Positions 15,124-24,722 of a DNA stretch of 64,000 nt are shown here, piece by piece. The stretch's first letter is position 1. Each line of letters starts with the position of its first letter. The notes under the pieces were generated by a model. It was not told where the DNA came from, did not search any database, and saw nothing but the letters and a program-made list of their open reading frames with translations. This DNA is from Streptomyces sp. NRRL F-5122 (GTDB taxonomy: Bacteria > Actinomycetota > Actinomycetes > Streptomycetales > Streptomycetaceae): assembly GCF_001507435.1 (NCBI RefSeq), contig NZ_LMWH01000128.1:62001-126000 (forward strand), in the 5' to 3' direction. Both the position numbers and the translations under genes were made by a program.

Positions 15124-17256
15124 TCAGCTCGGGTTCGTCTCGATCGTGGCGATCCGTGCGGCCGGGGTCTTCGCCAGCAGCGCCGGCCGGAGCGCCCCGA
15201 TCACGTCCTCCACCGTGACCGCCGTCTTCTTGCCGGTGCCACGGTTGATGAGCACGCCGTCGAAGGTGTTGCCGTACAGCTCCTGCAGCGCCGCCCTGTC
15301 ATAGGTGTCGACGAGCTTGCCGTTGACGGCCTTCACACCGAGGAACTTCCACAGGGAGTTCTGGGGGCTGAAGGAGATGGTGTGCACCGCGTCCGTGCGC
15401 ACCGTCACGTTGCCGGACATCGCCGGCTCGGCGAACGCCTTCATCATCCGGTCGACCTCGGCGTTCGAGACCGTCGGCTTGCGGGTGGTCGTGGGGACCT
15501 TCACGGGCGCGGCGCTGTTCGTCTCCACCTGGGTGCGGTACGCCTGCTCGACGGCCGCGGTCGAGGCGCCGACGTCGATGCCCTTGCCCTCCTTGCCGTA
15601 CACGGCGACGGCCTTGCCGGACTCGAACTTGATCCCGCCCTCGGTCATCGAACCGCTGCCCCCGGCGACACCCTCGAGGGCGGCCTGCAGCTTCTCCTCG
15701 TCGACCGGCATCACCGGATCGATCACGCGCTCCTGTCCGAAGAGGGAGCCGATCACCGACATCGGGTTGTAGTCGCTCTCCGCGGCGGCGGCGACGGTGG
15801 CCTTGCTGTCGAGCTGCAGGCCCGCCTGGTCCGGCTTGAGGGCGGTCGTCCTGCCGTCGACCGACAGCTGGAGCGGCTTGGCCGTACGGCTGCCGAGCCC
15901 GTCGTCGAGCTTCTGGATCGCCTCGTCGCGCGTGCCGCCGCCGATGTCGACGCCGAGCACCGTGGTGCCCTTGGGCACGTCGGAGTGGTTCATCAGCAGC
16001 CCGGCACCGTAGGCCACACCGGCCACGACGACCAGCGCGCCGACCAGGAGCACCGTCTTGCTGCGCCCCTTCTTCTTGGCCGGCCTCGCGCCCGCGGAGG
16101 TCTGCGCCTTGGCGGGGTCGGGCAACTTCGGCGGCGTGTGCGGCGCCGGCGTCTCGGGCTGGGTGGGCGCGAACGGGCCGTTCTGGGCGCCCGGCGGGAC
16201 GACCGGGATGCCACTGGTGACGGTGTGCCCGGAGATGTGGTCGCCGGGGCCGCCGAAGCCCTGACCGCCCGAATCGGGCGCGGGCCTTTGCGGCGTGAGG
16301 ATCGCCGTGTCGTCGCTCAGGCCGCCGGAACGTCCCTGTCCCGCGCCGGCACCGTGCGCGCCCGGCCCACCGGGACCGAAGGGGCCGCCCCCGGGCGCAC
16401 CCTGATTGCCAGGGGTCATCGGGCCCGGCCTACCGGGGACCGTGCCGGGGCCGCCGACGGGCGGGACGACGGGTCCGTCGCCCGTGACCGGGCCGCCGGT
16501 GGGGCCCGACGGATGCTGCGAGCCGGGCTCGGAGAAGTAGGGCAGACCGTCACGGCCGGGTTCGGTGCCGCCGTCGGGGCGGATGACCGGCATCGACGCG
16601 GTGGTGGCGGCCACCGCCTCGGAGACGTCGAAGGAGCCGGTGCCACCGCCGTGCCCCGGCGCGACGGGTCCCGCGCCGGTGGCGCCCGGAAGCCCCTTGC
16701 CGTTCGTGCCGCCCGGGCGTGCGCCGAGCGGACCCGTGCCGCCCGTGCCCCCACCCGGCCGTGCGCCGGAGGCTCCCGGCCCGCCGGGCGCGGGCCGGGC
16801 CGCGTCCGGGCTCTGTATACCGCCCGTCGGCATGCCGGCGCCATTGGTCGACCCGCCGCCCTGGGGGCCCTTGGCCGCCGAGGGCTTGCGGGGCGCGAAC
16901 CAGTCGCTGGCCTTCTCCTCGGCCGGTGCCGGGGGCTGAGCGGGGGTGTCGTTGCCGGGCGGGCTCACGGGGCTCGGCGGCGGGGTGTCGACGTTCGGCT
17001 CGTCCGCGGTGTCGCCGCCCGCGACGGGCGTGCGCACGACGACCGGCGGGATCGGCCGCGACCCGGGGATGTTGATCCGGATCCGCGTCGTCAGTGTGGT
17101 CTCGGTCTTGCGTTCTTCCGGCTGCGTGGCCGGACGGCCCGGGGCGAGACCGTCCTCGGAAGCCATGGGGGTCCCGTACGGCGGCGTCCCGGACGGGTAG
17201 GCGGCTCCGCCGCGGCCGTTGGGTCCGGCGGACGAACTGTCAGTTTCACGACTCAA
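15124..17256 (-). CDS. Large membrane protein: Pro/Gly-rich cytoplasmic tail plus PG-binding-like exterior
   Basis: 710 residues. Residues 1-395 are strongly enriched in Pro, Gly and Ala with scattered Thr, and look disordered. A basic patch (ARPAKKKGRSK) leads into one membrane helix at about 400-421. The remaining 290 residues are outside the cell and hold repeats of the PG_binding_4 type found beside VanW and L,D-transpeptidase proteins (VLGVDIGGGTRDEAIQKLDDGL, then TTALKPDQAGLQLD). No catalytic domain is visible. Start is TTG at 17256 with GGGAGAA six bases upstream. Likely cell-envelope role; the cytoplasmic disordered tail could be a phosphorylation or scaffold region. Confidence 0.78.
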   Translation of the reverse strand: MSRETDSSSAGPNGRGGAAYPSGTPPYGTPMASEDGLAPGRPATQPEERKTETTLTTRIRINIPGSRPIPPVVVRTPVAGGDTADEPNVDTPPPSPVSPPGNDTPAQPPAPAEEKASDWFAPRKPSAAKGPQGGGSTNGAGMPTGGIQSPDAARPAPGGPGASGARPGGGTGGTGPLGARPGGTNGKGLPGATGAGPVAPGHGGGTGSFDVSEAVAATTASMPVIRPDGGTEPGRDGLPYFSEPGSQHPSGPTGGPVTGDGPVVPPVGGPGTVPGRPGPMTPGNQGAPGGGPFGPGGPGAHGAGAGQGRSGGLSDDTAILTPQRPAPDSGGQGFGGPGDHISGHTVTSGIPVVPPGAQNGPFAPTQPETPAPHTPPKLPDPAKAQTSAGARPAKKKGRSKTVLLVGALVVVAGVAYGAGLLMNHSDVPKGTTVLGVDIGGGTRDEAIQKLDDGLGSRTAKPLQLSVDGRTTALKPDQAGLQLDSKATVAAAAESDYNPMSVIGSLFGQERVIDPVMPVDEEKLQAALEGVAGGSGSMTEGGIKFESGKAVAVYGKEGKGIDVGASTAAVEQAYRTQVETNSAAPVKVPTTTRKPTVSNAEVDRMMKAFAEPAMSGNVTVRTDAVHTISFSPQNSLWKFLGVKAVNGKLVDTYDRAALQELYGNTFDGVLINRGTGKKTAVTVEDVIGALRPALLAKTPAARIATIETNPS

Positions 17257-17481
17257 GGCAGGTTCTCCCGGTTGGCTCCACCGCCTGTTTCGACCTCAAC
17301 AGGTGGGATCCCCCTGCTCGGGCGAAGCCGAGGGCACGGGGAAGGCGCGGCGGCGCGCACCACCATACTGGCCGCGCGTCGCCCGCATACCGCGCCCGCT
17401 GGGGAAACCCGCACGGGACCCCCACGCGCGCCCACCGTTTTCCCGGAGGGCATCCCGCGCCCCGGACGACGAACCGGTACG

Positions 17482-17901
17482 TCACTTGCCAAGTCGGACG
17501 CCCGGTCCGCCCGTTTGCCGCCCCTGGGCCAGGGTGGCGCAGATCACAGCGACGGCCATTCCGCCGAGCAGGAAGAGATACGAACCGACGCCGGCACCGA
17601 ACAGGAAGTCCCCCTCGGGACGGCTGGCGGTGAGCAGGATGACGGCGACCACCCAGCCCGCGGCGGGCGCGACGGCCCCCGCACGCGTCCCGATGGCCTT
17701 CCCGCCGCCGACGAAGACTCCGGCCGCGCCCACGAGCGCGAGCAGCAACCCGCCGGGGAACCACCCGGACTGCACGAGCGCACCCGCCGCTCCGGCCAGC
17801 GCACCGAGCAGGAACAGGCCCAGCCAGGCGGCGGTCCGACCGATCGAGGGCGGCCTCAGCGGCTGGGCGAGCGCACTCGTCTGCTTGCCGTCGGACATCA
17901 T
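17482..17901 (-). CDS. DUF6113 family membrane protein
   Basis: 139 residues with four predicted membrane helices ([52 protein letters not shown] and [18 protein letters not shown]). The segment [12 protein letters not shown] between helices 3 and 4 is the conserved DUF6113 feature. The ATGATG start overlaps the mshB stop by four bases, so it is co-transcribed and coupled with mshB; an unnamed membrane protein follows mshB in M. tuberculosis as well (Rv1171). Function unknown; the constant pairing suggests a link to mycothiol or its export, which is an inference. Confidence 0.85.
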   Translation of the reverse strand: MMSDGKQTSALAQPLRPPSIGRTAAWLGLFLLGALAGAAGALVQSGWFPGGLLLALVGAAGVFVGGGKAIGTRAGAVAPAAGWVVAVILLTASRPEGDFLFGAGVGSYLFLLGGMAVAVICATLAQGRQTGGPGVRLGK

Positions 17902-18821
17902 GGGGTCACTCCCTGGAACAGGTCCGTCTCGCGGGCGCCGGCACTTCTCCGGTTCCCGGCCGATGGAAGCACCGTTTCACGCCGCTCGCCGCGCGCCAAC
18001 TCGTAGTACTCGGTCGTGAACAGGGGCTGCGCGAGGGCGTTGGAGAGGGCGAACCACGGCTCGGCGACCTCGATCTGGGTGGCGTGCGCCCGCATCGCCG
18101 CGGCCTTCGCGGCGGCGAAGGCCGCGCCGTCGATCTCCGTGGTGACCACCGCCTCGTCGACCACGCCGGGGATGTCCTCGACGGTCCCCGCCTTGGCGAA
18201 GGGTGTCTTGTCGAGCGCCTCGCCGAGCCGGGCGAAGGCGGCCTCCGCGACCGGCCGGGGCACACGGTTCCAGTAGATCCTGGCGATGTCCCAGGGTGCG
18301 CCGAGGTCCGGCCCGAAGCCGGGGTCGGCGGCGAGCTCCGCGGCGCGCATGGCGACGCGGTGGGCCTGGATGTGGTCCGGGTGGCCGTAGCCGCCGTTCG
18401 GATCGTAGGTGACGAGGACCTGGGGCCGCACCTCCCGGACGACCGCCACCAGGTGACCGGCCGCCTCGTCGCGGTCGGCGGCCCAGAAGGCGGTGGGCCG
18501 GTGGTTCTGCGGGGCGCCCATCATCCCGGAGTCGCGGTAGCGGCCGGAACCGCCGAGGAAGCGGTGGTCGGTGACGCCGAGCTCGGCCATGGCGGCGGCC
18601 AGTTCGCCGGCGCGGTGCGGGCCCAGCGCGTCGTCCCGGTCGGGCGCGAGCCGGGCGAGGGAGGGCGGGATGACCTCACCCTCCTCACCGAGGGTGCAGG
18701 TCACCAGCGTCACCCGGGCGCCCTCGGCCGCGTACCTGGCCATGGTCGCGCCGTTGTTGATCGACTCGTCGTCCGGGTGCGCGTGCACCAGGAGCAGACG
18801 CCGGTCGGGCAGATCCGTCAT
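17898..18821 (-). CDS. mshB: Mycothiol biosynthesis deacetylase MshB
   Basis: 307 residues, PIG-L/LmbE fold. It deacetylates 1-D-myo-inosityl-2-acetamido-2-deoxy-alpha-D-glucopyranoside, a step in mycothiol synthesis, the main actinobacterial low-molecular-weight thiol. Zinc motif AHPDDES (His15, Asp18) with the catalytic Asp17, and the third ligand region [11 protein letters not shown], are intact. The MshB-specific C-terminal part ([26 protein letters not shown]) is present, distinguishing it from the amidase Mca. ATG at 18821 preceded by AGGGTGGAGG; a GTG at 18830 is less likely. First gene of a two-gene unit with DUF6113. Confidence 0.95.
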   Translation of the reverse strand: MTDLPDRRLLLVHAHPDDESINNGATMARYAAEGARVTLVTCTLGEEGEVIPPSLARLAPDRDDALGPHRAGELAAAMAELGVTDHRFLGGSGRYRDSGMMGAPQNHRPTAFWAADRDEAAGHLVAVVREVRPQVLVTYDPNGGYGHPDHIQAHRVAMRAAELAADPGFGPDLGAPWDIARIYWNRVPRPVAEAAFARLGEALDKTPFAKAGTVEDIPGVVDEAVVTTEIDGAAFAAAKAAAMRAHATQIEVAEPWFALSNALAQPLFTTEYYELARGERRETVLPSAGNRRSAGARETDLFQGVTP

Positions 18822-18900
18822 GGCCTCCACCCTACGAGGCGGCCCGGCGCGCGCCTCCCCCGGCCGAGGTCAGCGGGTGCGCGGGCAGCGGATCAGCGGG

Positions 18901-19095
18901 TCAGAACTTGATGCTCCCGATCATCCCCGCGATGTTCGTCGTCAACTCGCTGATCGTCGGGGCGACGGTCGAGGAGGCGAGATAGAACCCGAGCAGCATG
19001 CACACGATCGCGTGCCCTGCCTTCAGCCCTGACTTCTTGATCAGAAGGAAGACGACGATCGCCAGCAGCACCACCGCCGAAATCGAGAGTGCCAC
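18901..19095 (-). CDS. Small membrane protein, unknown function
   Basis: 64 residues with two hydrophobic helices (ALSISAVVLLAIVVFLLI and AIVCMLLGFYLASS) joined by a short basic loop KKSGLKAGH, then a polar tail rich in Thr, Ile and Ser. GTG start at 19095 with a strong GGAGGTGAG nine bases upstream argues that it is expressed. Divergent from the S9 peptidase gene. No recognised family; plausibly an integral inner-membrane protein. Confidence 0.75.
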   Translation of the reverse strand: MALSISAVVLLAIVVFLLIKKSGLKAGHAIVCMLLGFYLASSTVAPTISELTTNIAGMIGSIKF

Positions 19096-19298
19096 GGCGG
19101 CTCACCTCCAAGGATCCACAAGGGCACGGGAGTCGGACTGTCGGGGCAGTGAACCGTACGGACAAATCCACGCAGATAAATCCACCTGGATGCCAGCGGG
19201 TTCATACCCACTATGCGGTAGTGATCATAACTATCCGTACGTGCGCATCGATCGGCGCACGGCCGCACAAGGGGGCGCATGGCCAATATGGTCGGGGC
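19096..19298. promoter_or_regulatory. Divergent intergenic region
   Basis: A 200-bp region, AT-richer than its surroundings, between the small membrane protein and the S9 peptidase. It contains two AAATCCAC direct repeats 14 nt apart (19164-19171, 19178-19185) and a GATCATAACTATC stretch near 19220 that could supply a -10 element towards the peptidase. No gene seen. Confidence 0.4.
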
Positions 19299-21461
19299 AT
19301 GACGACCGAGCCTGCTTCCTTCCCCCGACGGCACGCGCGGACCCAGCGGTTCACGCTCGGCGCGCCGCGTGCTTTCACCGTCGCACCCGACGGTTCCCGC
19401 GTCGTGTTCCTGCGCTCCGCGTCCGGCGCGGACCGCACGCACCAGCTGTGGGTCCTCGACCTCGCGAGCGGCACGGAACGCCCGGCAGCCGATCCCGGCG
19501 CGCTCCTCAGCGGCGCCGAGGAGGAGTTGCCGCCGGAGGAGCGAGCCCGCCGGGAACGCAGCCGCGAGGGCGGTGCCGGCATCGTCGACTACGCCACCGA
19601 CAACGCCGTCGAGTTGGCGTCTTTCGCCTTGTCAGGGCGGCTTTTCACGGCAGAACTCCGGGCCGGCACCGCATCGGAACTGCCCGTGCCCGGACCGGTG
19701 GTCGACCCGCGCCCGGCACCCGACGGAAGGCACGTCGCGTACGTCGCCCGGGGCGCCCTGCGCGTCGTCGGCGCCGAGGGCGAGGGCGACCGGGTGCTGG
19801 CCGAACCGGAGTCGGAGTCGGTCACCTACGGGCTGGCCGAGTTCGTCGCGGCCGAGGAGATGGGGCGTTCACGGGGCTTCTGGTGGTCGCCCGCGTCCGA
19901 TCGGCTGCTCGTCGCGCGCGCGGACGACACGCCGGTGCGCCGGTGGTGGATCTCCGACCCGGCCCGTCCGGAGAGGGAGCCGCAACCGGTCGCGTATCCG
20001 GCGGCGGGCACCGACAACGCGGAGGTGCGCCTGTTCGTCGTGGACCTCGACGGAGCACGCACGGAGGTCGTCTGGGACCGGGCGCACTACCCGTATCTGG
20101 CGCGAGTGCACTGGTCAGCGGCCGGTGCGCCGCTGATCCTGGTGCAGGCGCGGGACCAGCACAGCCAGCTGTTCCTGGCCGTCGATCCGGACACCGGGGC
20201 GACCCGGATGGTGCACGCGGATGAAGATCCACATTGGCTGGAACTTTTCCCCGGTGTCCCGTGCTGGAGCCCCTCGGGACAGCTGGTGCGCATCGCCGAC
20301 GAGGGCGGCGCACGGGTACTCACGGTGGGCGAACGCCCGCTCACGGGAGGCCAGTTGCATGTACGGGCCGTGCTCGACGTGACGGCCGACGACGTGCTCG
20401 TGGCCGCGTCGGCCGGCGAGGCGGCGACCGATCCGGAGATCGGCGAGGTCCATGTGTACCGGGTCAACGAGCTCGGCATGGAACGCGTCTCGCAGGAGCC
20501 CGGTGTGCACACGGCGGTACGTTCGGGCGGCGTGACCGTGCTCGTCTCCTCGACGCTCGACCGTGCGGGCGCCCAGGCGCAGGTGCTGCACGACGGCAAG
20601 AGGGCGGCGATCGTGACGTCCCATGCGGAACATCCCGGTCTGTCCCCGCGCGTGACGCTCACACAGGGGGGCGCACGCCGAATCCCATGCGCCGTGCTTA
20701 TGCCTACGGACTACTCCGGTGACACCCCCCTCCCCGTCCTCCTGGACCCGTACGGGGGCCCGCACGGGCAGCGTGTCGTGGCCGCGCACAACCCGCACCT
20801 CACCTCGCAGTGGTTCGCCGACCAGGGCTTCGCGGTGATCGTGGCGGACGGGCGGGGCACTCCGGGCCACTCCCCCGCCTGGGAGAAGTCGGTGCACGAA
20901 GACCTGGCGGCGGTCGTGCTCGAGGACCAGGTCGACGCGCTGCACGCCCTCGCCGGCGACTTCCCCCTGGATCTGAGCCGCGTCGCGATCCGCGGCTGGT
21001 CCTTCGGCGGCTATCTGGCGGCGCTCGCGGCCCTGCGCCGCCCCGATGTGTTCCACGCGGCGGTGGTCGGCGCACCGGTCACCGATCTGCGGCTGTACGA
21101 CACCCACTACCAGGAGCGCTATCTGGGGCACCCGGCACGGCAGCCCGAGGTCTACCGCCGCAACTCCCTGATCGACGACGCGGGCCTGGTGGAAGCCGCG
21201 GAGCCGGTGCGCCCGATGATGATCATCCATGGCCTGGCGGACGACAACGTGGTGGTGGCCCACTCCCTGCGGCTGTCCTCCGCCCTGCTGGCCGCGGGCC
21301 GCCCGCACGAGGTGCTGCCGCTGTCCGGCGTGACCCACATGACCCCGCAGGAGACCGTCGCCGAGAACCTGCTGCTGCTCCAACTGGACTTCCTGCGCCG
21401 CGCACTGGGACTCGTGCCGGACGACGGGAAGTCCCAGGAGCCGGAGCACGGGGACCGCTGA
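19299..21461 (+). CDS. S9 family prolyl-oligopeptidase/dipeptidyl peptidase
   Basis: 720 residues. Residues 1-460 form the beta-propeller part; TVAPDGSRVVFLRSASGADR and PDGRHVAYVARGALRVVG are typical blades. Residues 480-720 are the alpha/beta-hydrolase part with nucleophile Ser in GWSFGGYLAALAA, catalytic Asp in HGLADDNVV and His in GVTHMTPQE. The EEMGRSRGFWWSP segment in the propeller contains the Glu pair region that binds the peptide amino terminus in DPP IV proteins, so a dipeptidyl peptidase activity is likely. No signal peptide, hence cytoplasmic. ATG at 19299 has only a weak GGGG ribosome site. Followed by a strong terminator. Confidence 0.88.
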   Translation: MTTEPASFPRRHARTQRFTLGAPRAFTVAPDGSRVVFLRSASGADRTHQLWVLDLASGTERPAADPGALLSGAEEELPPEERARRERSREGGAGIVDYATDNAVELASFALSGRLFTAELRAGTASELPVPGPVVDPRPAPDGRHVAYVARGALRVVGAEGEGDRVLAEPESESVTYGLAEFVAAEEMGRSRGFWWSPASDRLLVARADDTPVRRWWISDPARPEREPQPVAYPAAGTDNAEVRLFVVDLDGARTEVVWDRAHYPYLARVHWSAAGAPLILVQARDQHSQLFLAVDPDTGATRMVHADEDPHWLELFPGVPCWSPSGQLVRIADEGGARVLTVGERPLTGGQLHVRAVLDVTADDVLVAASAGEAATDPEIGEVHVYRVNELGMERVSQEPGVHTAVRSGGVTVLVSSTLDRAGAQAQVLHDGKRAAIVTSHAEHPGLSPRVTLTQGGARRIPCAVLMPTDYSGDTPLPVLLDPYGGPHGQRVVAAHNPHLTSQWFADQGFAVIVADGRGTPGHSPAWEKSVHEDLAAVVLEDQVDALHALAGDFPLDLSRVAIRGWSFGGYLAALAALRRPDVFHAAVVGAPVTDLRLYDTHYQERYLGHPARQPEVYRRNSLIDDAGLVEAAEPVRPMMIIHGLADDNVVVAHSLRLSSALLAAGRPHEVLPLSGVTHMTPQETVAENLLLLQLDFLRRALGLVPDDGKSQEPEHGDR

Positions 21462-21538
21462 CCGGACACCGCGACGCAACGCCACCGGGGGCCGAAAGGA
21501 ACCACGCCGGCCCGGCGCGCTGGGACCGGCCGCGGCAG

Positions 21539-21573
21539 AACGGGCCGGGGTGACATGTACACCCCGGCCCGTT
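21539..21573. terminator. Strong bidirectional terminator
   Basis: AACGGGCCGGGGTG (21539-21552), a 7-nt loop, and CACCCCGGCCCGTT (21560-21573) form a perfect 14-bp stem between the convergent S9 peptidase and the first oligopeptide importer. On each strand the arm ends in two T residues. Confidence 0.8.
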
Positions 21574-21680
21574 GACGGCACCCGCACGGCCGTACGTCGT
21601 TCACTGTCCTGCGTCCGTATATCGGAACGGCGTCGACGAAGTTGCCTGCTTGTTAACGACCTTTGTGTGCATTTACCCGC

Positions 21681-22757
21681 CTATGCGGGCTCCGTGTGTG
21701 GCTCGTCCCCGGACGCCGCCGGTCCCTCGGGGGGCACCACCCGCTTCTCCTCCGCGAAGTGGCACGCCGAGTCGTGTGCGGCCGGTCCCGTCGTCAGCCG
21801 GAACTCCTCGGGGACCGCGAGCGGCGGCACCTCCAGCGCGCAGCGCTCCCGGGCCTTCCAGCAGCGGGTGCGGAAGCGGCAGCCGGAGGGGATGTCCGTC
21901 GGGGACGGCACGTCACCGCTCAGGATGATCCGCTCCCGGTGCTCCCGCGCCCGGGGGTCGGGCACCGGGACGGCGGACAGCAGGGCCTGTGTGTAGGGGT
22001 GCGTCGGGTGGTCGTAGATCTCCGCGTCCCTGCCGGTCTCCACGATCCGCCCGAGGTACATCACCCCGACCCGGTCGGAGATGTGCCGCACGATCGACAG
22101 GTCGTGCGCGATGAAGACGTACGACAGCCCGAACTCGGCCTGGAGCGTCGCCAGCAGGTTGATCACCTGCGCCTGTACGGACACGTCGAGCGCGGAGACC
22201 GGCTCGTCGGCGACGATGATCTCCGGACGCAGCGCCAGCCCTCGCGCGATGCCGATGCGCTGACGCTGGCCGCCGGAGAACTGGTGCGGGTAGCGGTTGA
22301 TGTACTCGGGATTGAGCCCCACCACGTCGAGCAGTTCCCGCACCCGCCGACGCCGGTCCCCCTTGGGCGCCGCCTCGGGATGGATCTCGTACGGCTCCCC
22401 GATGATGTCCCCCACGGTCATCCGGGGGTTGAGGGAGGTGTAAGGGTCCTGGAAGACCATCTGGATGTTGCGCCGCACGGCCTTCAGGGCCCGCCCGGAC
22501 AGCCTGGTGATGTCCTCGCCGCGGTAACGGATCGAACCGGCGGTCGGCGCCTCCAGGTTGACCAGCAGCCTGGCGAGCGTCGACTTCCCGCAGCCGGACT
22601 CGCCGACGATGCCCAGGGTCTCCCCCCGGGCCAGGGTGAAGTCGACCCCGTCGACCGCCTTGACGGCACCCACCTGTTTCTTGAACAGGATTCCGCGGGT
22701 GAGCGGGTAGTGCTTCAGCAGCCCGCTCACCTCGAGGATCGGCTCAGGACCGGTCAT
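21681..22757 (-). CDS. Oligopeptide ABC importer ATPase (OppF/DppF-like), set 1
   Basis: 358 residues. Walker [10 protein letters not shown] at 52-60, Q loop [12 protein letters not shown], signature [17 protein letters not shown], Walker [13 protein letters not shown], switch His in [11 protein letters not shown]. The C-terminal oligopeptide_ABC domain has the Cys pair around [16 protein letters not shown] typical of the family and of the [4Fe-4S] form in Opp ATPases. Last gene of set 1; its ATG overlaps the previous ATPase gene by 14 nt. Very similar to the set 3 paralogue, from [12 protein letters not shown] through [20 protein letters not shown]. Confidence 0.93.
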   Translation of the reverse strand: MTGPEPILEVSGLLKHYPLTRGILFKKQVGAVKAVDGVDFTLARGETLGIVGESGCGKSTLARLLVNLEAPTAGSIRYRGEDITRLSGRALKAVRRNIQMVFQDPYTSLNPRMTVGDIIGEPYEIHPEAAPKGDRRRRVRELLDVVGLNPEYINRYPHQFSGGQRQRIGIARGLALRPEIIVADEPVSALDVSVQAQVINLLATLQAEFGLSYVFIAHDLSIVRHISDRVGVMYLGRIVETGRDAEIYDHPTHPYTQALLSAVPVPDPRAREHRERIILSGDVPSPTDIPSGCRFRTRCWKARERCALEVPPLAVPEEFRLTTGPAAHDSACHFAEEKRVVPPEGPAASGDEPHTEPA

Positions 22758-23745
22758 GCAGGCACTCCCTCCAGAAGTGGCAGGCGCTCACCCGCTCGCC
22801 CCCGTGGTCGCCGGCCACCTCGTAGAGCGGCGGCACATCGGTGCGGCACACGTCCTGGGCCATGGGGCAGCGGGGATTGAAGGCGCAGCCGGGCGGGATG
22901 GCCATCAGGTTCGGCGGCAGGCCCTTGATCGCGTAGAGTTGTCTGCCCTTCTGGTCGAGCCGCGGGATGGAGTCGAGCAGTCCCCGGGTATAGGGGTGGG
23001 CCGGTGCCTTGTAGATGTCGTGCACGGGAGCCGATTCCACGATCCGGCCCGCGTACATGACGGCGATCCGGTCCGCGACGTCCGCGACGACACCGAGGTC
23101 GTGGGTGATGAGGATCAGACCCATGCGGTACTCGCGCTGCAACTCGGCGAGCAGATCCATGACCTGGGCCTGGACGGTGACGTCCAGGGCGGTGGTGGGC
23201 TCGTCCGCGATGATCAGCGCGGGCTCCAGCGCCAGCGCCATGGCGATCATGATGCGCTGGCGCATACCGCCGGAGAACTGGTGGGGATAGTCGCGCACGC
23301 GCTGCGCGGCGGCCGGGATCCGCACCCGGTCCATCAGCTCCACGGCCCTGGCGCGGGCGTCCTTCGCCGACATCCCCCGGTGCACGACGAACATCTCGGC
23401 GAGCTGGGCGCCCACGGTGAGCACGGGGTTGAGGGCGGACAGCGCGTCCTGGAAGATCATGGCCATCCGGGCGCCGCGGATCCTGCGCCGCTCGCCTTCC
23501 CTCAGGGTGAGCAGATCCTGCCCCTGGAAGAGGACTTCGCCGCCGGTGATCCGGCCCGGCGGCGAGTCGAGGATGCCCATGACGGCCTGTGCGGTGACGG
23601 ACTTCCCGGAGCCGGACTCGCCGAGCACGGCCAGGGTCTCGCCGGCGTCCACGGCGTAGCTGACGCCGTTGACCGCCTTGGCGATCCCGTCCCTGGTCCG
23701 GAACTCCACGTGCAGATCGCGCACTTCGAGCAGCACGGCGCTCAC
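22744..23745 (-). CDS. Oligopeptide ABC importer ATPase (OppD/DppD-like), set 1
   Basis: 333 residues. Walker [11 protein letters not shown] at 42-51, [10 protein letters not shown] typical of OppD, Q loop [13 protein letters not shown], signature [17 protein letters not shown], Walker [12 protein letters not shown], and a C-terminal cysteine cluster ([15 protein letters not shown]). GTG start at 23745 overlaps the stop of the preceding permease (GTGA), which fixes the start in a longer open frame. Pairs with the OppF-like protein as the heterodimeric motor of importer set 1. Confidence 0.92.
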   Translation of the reverse strand: MSAVLLEVRDLHVEFRTRDGIAKAVNGVSYAVDAGETLAVLGESGSGKSVTAQAVMGILDSPPGRITGGEVLFQGQDLLTLREGERRRIRGARMAMIFQDALSALNPVLTVGAQLAEMFVVHRGMSAKDARARAVELMDRVRIPAAAQRVRDYPHQFSGGMRQRIMIAMALALEPALIIADEPTTALDVTVQAQVMDLLAELQREYRMGLILITHDLGVVADVADRIAVMYAGRIVESAPVHDIYKAPAHPYTRGLLDSIPRLDQKGRQLYAIKGLPPNLMAIPPGCAFNPRCPMAQDVCRTDVPPLYEVAGDHGGERVSACHFWRECLHDRS

Positions 23746-24722
23746 CTCAGCTTGGGGTCGAGGGCGTCGCGCACGGCGTCGCCGAGCATGATGAACGCGA
23801 GCACGGTGACGGCGAGGGCGCCGGACGGCCACAGCAGCGCGTGGGGGGCGTTGCGGATGTAGGGCGAGGCGGCGGAGATGTCGATCCCCCACGACACGCT
23901 CGGCGGTTTCAGCCCGACGCCCAGGTACGACAGGGTCGCCTCGAGCGCGATGTAGGTGCCGAGCGCGATGGTGGCCACCACGATCACGGGCGCGACCGCG
24001 TTGGGCGCGATGTGGCGCAGGAGGATGCGGGAGTTGGAGGCGCCGAGGGCGCGCGCCGCCTGGACGTAGTCGTTCTGCTTGGCGGTGATGACCGACCCCC
24101 GGGCGATGCGGGAGATCTGCGGCCAGCCGAGCAGCACCATGAACCCGACGACCGGCCAGACCGTGTTGCTGGTCACCACGGAGAGGAGGACCAGACCGCC
24201 GAGGACGACCGGGATGGCGAAGAAGACGTCGGTGGTCCGGGACAGGATCGCGTCCCATGCGCCGCCGAAGAAACCGGCGAGCCCGCCCAGGACCGACCCC
24301 AGCAGCGCCACGCCGAGCGTGGCGCAGACCCCGACGGTGACCGAGGCGCGGGCACCGTACACGGTGCGGGTGTAGACGTCGCACCCCTGGCCGTCGAAGC
24401 CGAACGGGTGCCCGGCCCGTGCGCCCTCCTGGGAGCGGGCGAGTTCGCACTGGAGCGGGTTTCCCGAGGTGATCAGGGACGGCCGGACCGAGATGACGAC
24501 GAGAAAGAGGATCAACAGGGCGGAGACGACGAAGACCGGATTGCGGCGCAGGTCGCGCCAGGCGTCGGACCACAGACTGCGCGGCCTGGCCGCCGGACCG
24601 GTGCCCTGGGGGCCTCCCGGTGTCTTCTCGAGGGTGGTCGCCTCGCTCGTGGCGAGGTCCATCCCGCCGCCCATACCGGTCCCGGCGATGGCTCCCTCGG
24701 GCTCGTGGGACTGTTCAGGCAT
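23742..24722 (-). CDS. Oligopeptide ABC importer permease (OppC/DppC-like), set 1
   Basis: 326 residues. A cytoplasmic tail of about 65 residues, then membrane helices starting at VFVVSALLILFLVVISV. The EAA loop is visible (QAARALGASNSRILLRHIAPN) before ATIALGTYIALEATLSYLG, and the C-terminus ALDPKLR is family-typical. The loop between helices 1 and 2 holds two cysteines (LQCELARS, GQGCDVY), possibly a disulphide outside the membrane. Start overlaps the previous permease gene by 8 nt; end overlaps the ATPase gene. Confidence 0.92.
   Translation of the reverse strand: MPEQSHEPEGAIAGTGMGGGMDLATSEATTLEKTPGGPQGTGPAARPRSLWSDAWRDLRRNPVFVVSALLILFLVVISVRPSLITSGNPLQCELARSQEGARAGHPFGFDGQGCDVYTRTVYGARASVTVGVCATLGVALLGSVLGGLAGFFGGAWDAILSRTTDVFFAIPVVLGGLVLLSVVTSNTVWPVVGFMVLLGWPQISRIARGSVITAKQNDYVQAARALGASNSRILLRHIAPNAVAPVIVVATIALGTYIALEATLSYLGVGLKPPSVSWGIDISAASPYIRNAPHALLWPSGALAVTVLAFIMLGDAVRDALDPKLR

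Noticed and set aside
14896..18006. 1036-codon open frame on the plus strand
   Set aside because: Antisense to the PG-binding-like protein, DUF6113 and mshB genes; its composition (poly-Arg/Gly, no motifs) is a typical GC-rich shadow.
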